A DNA stretch of 12,202 nt from CAZMCH01 sp964564735 (lineage in GTDB: Bacteria > Poribacteria > DTPJ01), in assembly GCA_964564735.1 (NCBI GenBank), contig CAZMCH010000109.1:1-12202 (forward strand), in the 5' to 3' direction. A program made the translations under genes and the position numbers. How positions within the stretch are numbered: the first letter of the stretch is position 1; every line of letters begins with the position of its first letter. This document shows positions 6,580 to 12,202 of the stretch, piece after piece. The notes beneath the pieces are model-generated. The model was not told where the DNA came from. It saw nothing but the letters and a program-made list of their open reading frames with translations, and did no database searches.

Positions 6580-8862
6580 CTATATTTTGGTTTTTTTCAG
6601 CCTGTTTGCATTTGTAACAACACTTATAGAACTGCTTGCCATTGCTATTTCTGCAATAACAGGATGTAATAGACCAAGCACAGCCATTGGAATTGCAAAG
6701 ACATTGTATCCATAAGCCCATGTTAGATTTTGCCTGATCTTTTTGAATGTGGCTCTTGATAATCTTATTGCGCTTACAACTGCGGAGAGTTTGCCACTCA
6801 CCAATGTTACATCAGAAGCCTCGATGGCAATATCTGTTCCTGTTCCGATTGCGATTCCAACATCGGCTTGTGTCAGTGCAGGTGCGTCATTTATGCCATC
6901 GCCAACCATTGCAACAAGACCAACCTTTTTCTGAAGATCCCTGATCGCTGACACTTTGCCGTCTGGAAGCACTTCAGCGAGAACCTTTGAAATGCCAACT
7001 TTTTTTGCTATAGCTTCTGCAGTTCTTTTATTATCACCCGTAAGCATTACAGTTTCTATTCCTAATGATTCAAGTGTCTGTATAGCCTGAATAGAATCAT
7101 CCTTAATTGTATCTGCTACCGCAATTATTCCATCTATTTTGCCGTTTCTTGCAACAATCATGGCAGTTTTGGCTTCATTTTCAAGTTTGTCTAATTCATT
7201 TTCAGCCCATAAAGGCAAATCTTGTTCTCCGTATATATCTTCAAGTAGTTTTATGTTTCCGACAGTAGCTATTTTATTTCCTAATAATCCCATAACACCT
7301 TTGCCTGATATAGATTGAAAATCTCTTAATTCCAAGAAATCAAGTCCAACTTCTTTTGCCTTCTTTACAATTGCCTGACCAAGTGGATGTTCTGAGCCAA
7401 TTTCAACACTCCCTGCAATCTTAAGCAGTTCATCTTTATTAATTCCTTCTGCGGGAATAATATCGGTAACTTCAGGCTTGCCATTTGTAATTGTGCCAGT
7501 CTTATCAAATACTATCATATGAATATCTTTAAGAATCTGTATCGCTGAACCATCTCTGATAAGTATTCCTTTTTCTGCACCCATGCCACCTCCAACCATC
7601 AAGGCTGTTGGCGTCGCTAGTCCCAATGCGCAGGGACATGCTATAACCAATACTGCAACAGTCGCAAATATTGCCGATGTCAAAACCCCAAGATTGGGAT
7701 TTACCCAAGGTATGAATTGACTAGCCCAGCTAATTATAAGTCGCATTTGCTCAGGTAATATGATCCAACTCAGAAAGGTTAAGCCTGCTATTATAAGAAC
7801 TGCTGGCACAAAATATGCAGTTACCTTGTCTGCAAATTCCTGAATAGGAACTTTTGATCCCTGAGATTCTTCAACCATTTTTATAACTTGGGCAAGAAAA
7901 GTATCTTTGCCGACCTTTGTTGCCTTTACTTTTAACAAGCCATTTTGGTTTAAGGTTGCACCTATAACTTCATCACCGATCTTTTTTCTAACAGGCATGG
8001 ATTCACCAGTTGCCATCGATTCATCAACAGAGCCTTCACCATCAATAATTATGCCGTCAGTTGGTATTTTCTCTCCGGGACGAATTATCATAATATCATT
8101 GACGCTAACTTGGTCTATGGGCATATCTTTTTCTTCACCATCAATCAATATATGCGCTGTCTTTGCCCCTAACTCAAGCAATTTCCTAATTGCCTGTGAA
8201 GCTTTGCCTTTTGCTCTTGTTTCAACATATCTGCCAGTCAAATGAAATGACATGATCATTGCAGATATTCCTGCATAATTTGCTATTGGAACACCAAGAA
8301 GCATAGCTACACCAGTGGAAAAAGATGATATTGTTCCAAGAGCTATAAGAACATCCATATTTGCGCTTCGATTTAAAGCTGACTTTATGGCTGATCGCAT
8401 CGTAGGCATGCCAAGCCAAAATAATACAGGCACAGCAATAATAATCACCGCTATATTATAAATTCGCATCATTATACTATGGTGCATTGCACCGCCGAAT
8501 ATCATCATGGGAAGCATCCAAAGGGTTATTGGTATTGTAAAAATCCAAGCCCATATCATACGTTTTTTAGCTTCACGCATTTTATGCTCTTCTCTGTCTA
8601 TTTCAATATCGGCTTCTTCCATGCCAATAACTTTATAACCTGCATCTTCAATCGCTGTTTTCAGATTATCTTTTGAGGCTTTTTGAGAATCAAAACTGAC
8701 ATAAGCTTTCTCGGTGGCAAGATTAACGACAACCGAAGATACACCATTAATATTCTTTAGAGATTTCTCAACAGAAGCAACACAAGATGCACAGTGCATA
8801 CCAGCTATATTAATAGTAGTTTTTTCATTTATATCGTCGACAGTCATGCTATTGTCTTTCAT
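6580..8862 (-). CDS. copA: Copper-exporting P1B-type ATPase CopA
   Basis: This inner-membrane ATPase pumps Cu(I) out of the cytoplasm. The 760 residues contain one N-terminal heavy-metal-associated domain (about 15-80) with GMHCASC (C24, C27). Membrane helices follow, then the actuator domain with TGES (285-288), the CPC metal site in helix 6 (C409-P-C411), the phosphorylation site D453-KTGT, the nucleotide-binding HP pair (H492-P493) and the hinge GDGIND (654-659). The copper-specific residues Y719-N720 and M741-xx-S-S745 in the last two helices support Cu(I) over zinc or cadmium. The ATG at 8862 has GGAGTG just upstream. No copper chaperone gene, CueR- or CsoR-type regulator or recognisable metal operator was seen nearby. 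It is divergent from the FtsB-like gene and convergent with the amidohydrolase gene. Confidence 0.97.
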   Translation of the reverse strand: MKDNSMTVDDINEKTTINIAGMHCASCVASVEKSLKNINGVSSVVVNLATEKAYVSFDSQKASKDNLKTAIEDAGYKVIGMEEADIEIDREEHKMREAKKRMIWAWIFTIPITLWMLPMMIFGGAMHHSIMMRIYNIAVIIIAVPVLFWLGMPTMRSAIKSALNRSANMDVLIALGTISSFSTGVAMLLGVPIANYAGISAMIMSFHLTGRYVETRAKGKASQAIRKLLELGAKTAHILIDGEEKDMPIDQVSVNDIMIIRPGEKIPTDGIIIDGEGSVDESMATGESMPVRKKIGDEVIGATLNQNGLLKVKATKVGKDTFLAQVIKMVEESQGSKVPIQEFADKVTAYFVPAVLIIAGLTFLSWIILPEQMRLIISWASQFIPWVNPNLGVLTSAIFATVAVLVIACPCALGLATPTALMVGGGMGAEKGILIRDGSAIQILKDIHMIVFDKTGTITNGKPEVTDIIPAEGINKDELLKIAGSVEIGSEHPLGQAIVKKAKEVGLDFLELRDFQSISGKGVMGLLGNKIATVGNIKLLEDIYGEQDLPLWAENELDKLENEAKTAMIVARNGKIDGIIAVADTIKDDSIQAIQTLESLGIETVMLTGDNKRTAEAIAKKVGISKVLAEVLPDGKVSAIRDLQKKVGLVAMVGDGINDAPALTQADVGIAIGTGTDIAIEASDVTLVSGKLSAVVSAIRLSRATFKKIRQNLTWAYGYNVFAIPMAVLGLLHPVIAEIAMASSSISVVTNANRLKKTKI

Positions 8863-9050
8863 AAAATCACTCCAATCCTTTATATTTCAATCAATTAAAC
8901 AAATCAGACACTAGAACTATTCCTTAATGAAAATTAGAAAAAATTTTCTCAGTCTTTCAAAAATATATTGACTTAAGCGCAATAAATGTCTATATTAAAA
9001 GAAAATCCATAATAATCGAAATATCGATAATCAGGCAAGGCAAAAGAAAC
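8863..9050. other. Divergent intergenic region between copA and the FtsB-like gene
   Basis: This 188-base stretch holds a strong plus-strand promoter (8968-8996) and must also hold the copA promoter. On the minus strand a TATAAA (8881-8886 region) lies close to the copA ribosome binding site but its -35 is weak. No CueR, CopY or CsoR-type dyad was recognised. Confidence 0.5.
8968..8996 (+). promoter_or_regulatory. Sigma70-type promoter for the FtsB-like gene
   Basis: TTGACT (8968-8973) and TATATT (8991-8996) are separated by exactly 17 bases, each matching consensus at five of six positions. Transcription would start near 9003, giving a leader of about 48 bases before the ATG at 9051. Confidence 0.65.
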
Positions 9051-9386
9051 ATGATATATGACGATTTAAATAGCAAAGATACACCAAAAGAAAATATAAG
9101 CATTTGGCGAGTTTTTCGTATCATAATTATTTATGCGATAATAACTATAGTTGTGTCTGTTCAGATATACAGATTGGGAGATTGTTTTCGCTATTGGTGG
9201 CAAAATAAGCAATTAAAAAAGCAGTATATTCAAGAGATCGCCTCGCTTGAGCAAAAACAAGCTGAAATGAAAGAAGAGCTAGATAGACTCAAATATGGCG
9301 TTTTCGAAAATGAAAGGCTTGCAAGAGAAATTGGATATGTAAAACCTGGCGAAATAGTATTCAGATTTAAGCCAAAATTGGAATAA
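9051..9386 (+). CDS. FtsB/DivIC-like septum formation initiator protein
   Basis: This 111-residue bitopic membrane protein matches the septum formation initiator family, which links FtsL and FtsQ (DivIB) in the divisome. It has a cytoplasmic N-terminal arm (1-20), one membrane helix (about 22-40), a coiled coil rich in Glu, Lys, Gln and Leu (about 52-82), and the family's hallmark ending, NERLAREIGYVKPGEIVFRF (87-106). The ribosome binding site is poor (CAAGG at 9036-9040), but a strong promoter lies upstream and no better in-frame start exists. No other division gene is nearby. It precedes the next gene by 95 bases and is probably a separate transcript. FtsB and DivIC cannot be told apart here, so no symbol is given. 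Confidence 0.87.
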   Translation: MIYDDLNSKDTPKENISIWRVFRIIIIYAIITIVVSVQIYRLGDCFRYWWQNKQLKKQYIQEIASLEQKQAEMKEELDRLKYGVFENERLAREIGYVKPGEIVFRFKPKLE

Positions 9387-9463
9387 TCAGCCTTAAAAAA
9401 GGAATTTTCTCTTTATCATTACTATTATTATGCGTTTGTGGTGTCAAAATTGATTAAATATTT

Positions 9464-9470
9464 AAGGAGG
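9464..9470 (+). promoter_or_regulatory. Strong ribosome binding site, AAGGAGG
   Basis: This near-perfect Shine-Dalgarno sequence is 11 bases before the ATG at 9482. It is the best in the window and suggests high translation of the first gene of the four-gene exported-protein group. Confidence 0.75.
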
Positions 9471-9481
9471 TTGTAGATTTC

Positions 9482-10168
9482 ATGAAAAAATTGCTATTAG
9501 TTTTTGTGATTTTTGCTTTTTTATGTGTTAGTCAAATATTCATACAGTCAACCAAGGCATTGTTTTTTGATTTTGAGAATGAAACACAACTAAAGGAATG
9601 GACAGTTCTTGGAGGAACATGGTCAATAGTCAAAGATGATATAACCAAAAGTAAGGTAGTTAAAGGCGAAGGTGCAAATGAGTTAATTTTATCAATTGGA
9701 GATAATGGCTGGACGGATTATACCGTTGAGTTTGATGGTTGTGGAATGACAGATGATATTGGTATTGCCTTTCGTATCAAAGACCTTAACAATTTTTATT
9801 GTTTTTTGATTGCACCAAATTTGAACTTAAGTGAGTGGTTTTCAAAAAAAGCAGGTGCTTTTGATGAAAATATCGGGGAAAAAAGCGATAATCTTGGTAT
9901 AAGTATTAATGAATGGCATAAATATAAGCTGGTAGTTGAAGGGACAAAAGCCAGAATTTTTGTTGATGGCAAAGAACCTTTTGATTCTGCTGAAATTTCT
10001 AAGGACTTTAATAGCGGAGGGATCGGGCTTCGTCAGTGGGGTGATACAGGTCATTATGATAACGTCTTAATTACAGGTCCTGGTATTCCACGATCTCCCG
10101 GTGAAATGGCTATTGCTGTTAAAGAGAAAATATCACAGACATGGGGATATATCAAGGATAAAAATTGA
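9482..10168 (+). CDS. Secreted concanavalin-like (DUF1080/LamG-like) domain protein with TWG tail
   Basis: This 228-residue protein has a signal peptide (1-26, cleavage near TKA/LFF). A single beta-sandwich domain (about 27-200) resembles the concanavalin-like fold of DUF1080-type glycan-associated proteins: FDFENETQLKEW at the start, GGTWSIV (44-50), YTVEFDG (80-86), GIAFRI (94-99), W145-HKYKLVVEG, KARIFVDGK (156-164) and GIGLRQWG...YDNVLITGPG near the end. Acidic residues of a known glycosidase site cannot be assigned, so binding rather than catalysis is the safer reading. The last residues, AVKEKISQTWGYIKDKN, match the tails of both LamG proteins although the main domain differs. It heads a tight group with the lipoprotein 19 bases downstream. 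Confidence 0.8.
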   Translation: MKKLLLVFVIFAFLCVSQIFIQSTKALFFDFENETQLKEWTVLGGTWSIVKDDITKSKVVKGEGANELILSIGDNGWTDYTVEFDGCGMTDDIGIAFRIKDLNNFYCFLIAPNLNLSEWFSKKAGAFDENIGEKSDNLGISINEWHKYKLVVEGTKARIFVDGKEPFDSAEISKDFNSGGIGLRQWGDTGHYDNVLITGPGIPRSPGEMAIAVKEKISQTWGYIKDKN

Positions 10169-10187
10169 TAATTCTGGAGAAATAACA

Positions 10188-10487
10188 ATGTTAAAATACC
10201 TTATTGTTTTCGTTTTATGTGCTATGCTTATAGGTTGTTCTGCAAGCCCAAATCCCAATGTAAATATGTCCAAAGAAGAAGGCAAAGAACCTGCTGGATT
10301 CTGGCTTGGTCTATGGCATGGTTTTATTTTGTTTTTCACTTTTATTGTATCTCTTTTCAAATCATCCGTTGGAATCTATGAGACATACAACAACGGGTTT
10401 TGGTATAATCTAGGTTTTGTATTTGGAGTAATTGCCAGTCATGGCGGAGGAGCAGGGATACTGTTCAAAGGCAAAAGAAAGGATTAG
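10188..10487 (+). CDS. Small lipoprotein with conserved Gly/Trp-rich membrane segment
   Basis: This 99-residue protein has a lipoprotein signal peptide with lipobox L14-I-G-C17, so C17 should be acylated. A short polar linker (18-35) precedes a hydrophobic part (37-58, GFWLGLWHGF onwards), then GIYETYNNGFWYNLGFVFGV (62-81) and a glycine-rich end with a basic tail. I recall small uncharacterised proteins sharing the pattern G-F-W-x-G-L-W-H-G, S-L-F, I-Y-E, N-x-G-x-W-Y, but no function is known to me. The start is the ATG at 10188, seven bases after TGGAGA; the frame is open further upstream inside the previous gene but lacks a signal peptide there. It lies six bases before the next LamG gene and is surely cotranscribed with it. 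Confidence 0.8.
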   Translation: MLKYLIVFVLCAMLIGCSASPNPNVNMSKEEGKEPAGFWLGLWHGFILFFTFIVSLFKSSVGIYETYNNGFWYNLGFVFGVIASHGGGAGILFKGKRKD

Positions 10488-10493
10488 AAAAAT

Positions 10494-11243
10494 ATGAAAA
10501 GATTTGTTTTTGTTAGTTTGATTATAGGACTATTATTTATTATTTATCAAATAAGTTTCGCTGTTGATGATCCGACGATCCTTTGGTATAAATTTGATAA
10601 GGATTTTAAGAATGAGGTTGAAGATTCATCAGCTTTTAAGCATAATGGTATGGTTACTGGAAATGTAGAATTTGATAAGTCAGGTAAAATCGGCGGAGCT
10701 GCGAGATTTAAGGGAGGAAGTATCAAAGTTCCAATAACAGATGAGTTAAATCCAGAACAAAGCTTAACCATAGAGTTTTGGGTTCGTCCTGACAAAGTTC
10801 CAGCATCTACTTATTGGAGATTAATACATAAGGGCTGGGTTGCAATTGGAAGCTATATATGTGGTATAGATAATAACTGGATGGCTATGGGCTATACTTG
10901 GGATGTCAATAATATGAATAATGTCCGCACAGATGCCAACATGGCAAACGCTGTTCAAAATGAGACATGGTCTTATTATACTGGCACTTATGATGGAAAA
11001 AATATAATCCTATATATTGATGGAAAAGAACTCGTAAGGACACCAACTAATGGTAAGATAAATGGATCGTATGAAATCGTCATATCAGAAGGCTTTATGG
11101 GCATGATGGATGAGATTCGATTTTCCAATGTTGCACTTCAGCCTGATGAGATCGCAAAGCACATGGCGGGGCAGACAATAAAAGCGGTTGATCCAAAAAG
11201 CAAACTCGCAACAACTTGGTCTACGGTAAAATCAAATATATGA
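10494..11243 (+). CDS. Secreted LamG/concanavalin-like domain protein with TTW tail
   Basis: This 249-residue protein has a signal peptide (1-23, SFA/VDD) and one LamG domain (about 28-222). Features are LWYKFDKDFKNEVEDSS at the start, AARFKG (69-74), LTIEFWVRP (91-99), W159-SYYTGTYDGKNIILYIDGK (to 178) and MMDEIRFSNVALQPDEI (204-220). It aligns along its whole length with the LamG protein at 2030-2791, though divergent. It ends in AVDPKSKLATTWSTVKSNI, the same type of tail with Ser in place of Gly after Trp. The start has AAGGA upstream, overlapping the end of the lipoprotein gene. It is followed 16 bases later by the SMP-30 gene. A role in binding carbohydrate or a cell-surface partner is likely; the ligand is unknown. 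Confidence 0.87.
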   Translation: MKRFVFVSLIIGLLFIIYQISFAVDDPTILWYKFDKDFKNEVEDSSAFKHNGMVTGNVEFDKSGKIGGAARFKGGSIKVPITDELNPEQSLTIEFWVRPDKVPASTYWRLIHKGWVAIGSYICGIDNNWMAMGYTWDVNNMNNVRTDANMANAVQNETWSYYTGTYDGKNIILYIDGKELVRTPTNGKINGSYEIVISEGFMGMMDEIRFSNVALQPDEIAKHMAGQTIKAVDPKSKLATTWSTVKSNI

Positions 11244-11259
11244 AATGGGGGGAATTTGT

Positions 11260-12156
11260 ATGCTTGAGATTTTTTGTATAACGCTTCTTGTTAGCGGAGT
11301 TTCATCGCTAACTGATATTGTTATCTCAGAACCAGAGAAGATTGCCTCTGAACTCAAATTCACAGAGGGTCCCGTTTGGCATCCAGAGGGATATTTGATT
11401 TTTAGTGATATTCCAGCAGACACAATATATAAATGGACGATTGATGGCGATTTATCAGTTTATCGTTCACCAAGCGGAAACTCGAACGGATTGACTTTTG
11501 ACAATGAGGGAAGGCTTATCGCTTGCGAACATGGAAACAGGCGTGTTTCACGAACAGAAGCAGATGGAACAAATACAACCCTTGCGGATAAATATAATGG
11601 CAAAAGACTTAACAGCCCTAATGATGTCGTTGTTAAATCCGATGGCAGTATTTATTTTACTGATCCGCCCTATGGTATCCAACCTGAACAAAAAGAATTA
11701 GATTTTAATGGCGTTTATCGCATATCTCCAGATGGCGAATTGACGCTTTTGCTTGATGATTTTGACAGACCGAATGGATTGGCTTTTTCACCAGACGAAA
11801 AGGTGCTTTATATTGCAAACACAGCAAAAAAACATGTCAAAGCTTTTGATGTTAAAGCTGACGGAGCTTTAACAAATGGAAGAATCTTTGCAAATTTGAG
11901 TGCAGAAAAAACACACGGTCCTGATGGAATGAAAGTTGATGTTAATGGTAATATCTACATCACATCAGGCGTAACATGGATATTTGACAGCAAAGGGAAT
12001 CACATTGGCAATATTGCAACTTCTGAAGCACCAGCAAATTGTGCCTTCGGTGGAAAAGATAACAAAACGCTATTTATAACTGCCCGAACATCAGTTTTTA
12101 GGGTTCAATTAAATGTGGCAGGAATAATTCCTATCGGTTCAAAAGCCAGAGACTAA
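11260..12156 (+). CDS. SMP-30/gluconolactonase family (LRE-like) hydrolase
   Basis: This is a six-bladed beta-propeller metal-dependent lactonase, 298 residues. Family segments are FTEGPVWHPEG (34-44), LNSPNDVVVKSDGSIYFTD (117-135), DRPNGLAFSPDE (169-180) and HGPDGMKVD (219-227). The metal site can be placed at E36, N121, N172 and D222 by comparison with SMP-30. The start is the ATG at 11260, seven bases after GGGGGG (11247-11252); the ATG at 11245 sits within that site and is unlikely. The N-terminal 17 residues are hydrophobic but lack a basic region, so export is possible but uncertain. It ends the four-gene exported-protein group and probably opens a sugar lactone. Its 3' end overlaps a minus-strand frame by 26 bases. 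Confidence 0.92.
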   Translation: MLEIFCITLLVSGVSSLTDIVISEPEKIASELKFTEGPVWHPEGYLIFSDIPADTIYKWTIDGDLSVYRSPSGNSNGLTFDNEGRLIACEHGNRRVSRTEADGTNTTLADKYNGKRLNSPNDVVVKSDGSIYFTDPPYGIQPEQKELDFNGVYRISPDGELTLLLDDFDRPNGLAFSPDEKVLYIANTAKKHVKAFDVKADGALTNGRIFANLSAEKTHGPDGMKVDVNGNIYITSGVTWIFDSKGNHIGNIATSEAPANCAFGGKDNKTLFITARTSVFRVQLNVAGIIPIGSKARD

Positions 12157-12202
12157 GAGCCATAATAAACATACCCGCTATTACCCCTAATATCGGTGTA
12201 TG
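12131..12202 (-). CDS. C-terminal end of a probable membrane protein (cut by window edge)
   Basis: From the right edge the minus strand is open for 23 codons and ends with TAG at 12133-12131. It reads HTPILGVIAGMFIMALSLWL followed by LNR. A strongly hydrophobic stretch with small-residue spacing and a final arginine is typical of the last helix of a multi-pass transporter or exporter. It overlaps the end of the SMP-30 gene by 26 bases in the convergent orientation. The fragment is too short to name a family, and a chance open frame cannot be excluded. Confidence 0.45.
   Translation of the reverse strand, partial: HTPILGVIAGMFIMALSLWLLNR

Noticed and set aside
7907..8245. 112-residue plus-strand open frame inside copA
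   Set aside because: It is antisense to the actuator domain of copA, whose motifs are intact, so it is a shadow.
8936..8950. AGAAAA-AA-TTTTCT dyad in the copA/FtsB-like divergent region as an operator
   Set aside because: Six-base A/T arms arise easily by chance in this AT-rich gap, and the dyad matches no copper-regulator site that I know.
9394..9420. CCTT-AAAA-AAGG followed by TTTTCTCTTT after the FtsB-like gene as a terminator
   Set aside because: The stem is only four base pairs and the T tract is interrupted, so it is too weak to call although its position is right.
11498..11701. 67-residue plus-strand frame within the SMP-30 gene
   Set aside because: It overlaps the SMP-30 gene in another frame of the same strand, with no ribosome binding site or plausible product.

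Overview
The window is AT-rich bacterial chromosome, tightly packed, with no rRNA, tRNA, CRISPR array, insertion sequence or phage gene that I can recognise. No gap between genes exceeds about 210 bases. The best hint of origin is a group of secreted LamG/concanavalin-like proteins that end in a short 'TTWG-x-I-K'-type tail, together with a sulfatase and an SMP-30 lactonase. From memory this combination recalls uncultivated Poribacteria-like lineages. That placement is tentative and could not be tested here.

Left block, minus strand, read right to left (2791 to 1): a secreted LamG protein, then a secreted redoxin-fold protein with no cysteine and a TTG start (16-base gap), then a 73-residue two-helix membrane protein, then an Hsp20 small heat shock protein, then the N-terminal half of LarC, the nickel-pincer-cofactor protein, cut by the window edge. 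A good sigma70-type promoter lies upstream of the LamG gene. A 13-bp perfect inverted repeat sits in front of hsp20.

Middle block, plus strand (2997 to 6573): an apparent three-gene operon of aldo/keto reductase, cytoplasmic S1-type sulfatase and M20 amidohydrolase, with gaps of 15 and 31 bases. It looks like a small intracellular catabolic cassette for a sulfated, N-acylated substrate, though the substrate cannot be read from sequence. It runs convergently into copA (minus, 8862 to 6580), a copper-exporting P1B-type ATPase, with only 6 bases between the stop codons.

Right block, plus strand: an FtsB/DivIC-like cell-division protein with a clear promoter, divergent from copA. It is followed by a tight four-gene group: a secreted concanavalin-like protein, a small lipoprotein, a second secreted LamG protein and an SMP-30/gluconolactonase family enzyme. 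The SMP-30 gene overlaps, tail to tail, a probable membrane-protein gene whose last 23 codons enter from the right edge.

The most interesting signal is the shared C-terminal tail on three exported proteins of two domain types, encoded in two separate operons. It may be a recognition tag for secretion, anchoring or processing. Several gene starts were moved downstream from the longest open frame because the only good ribosome binding site lies in front of an internal ATG.
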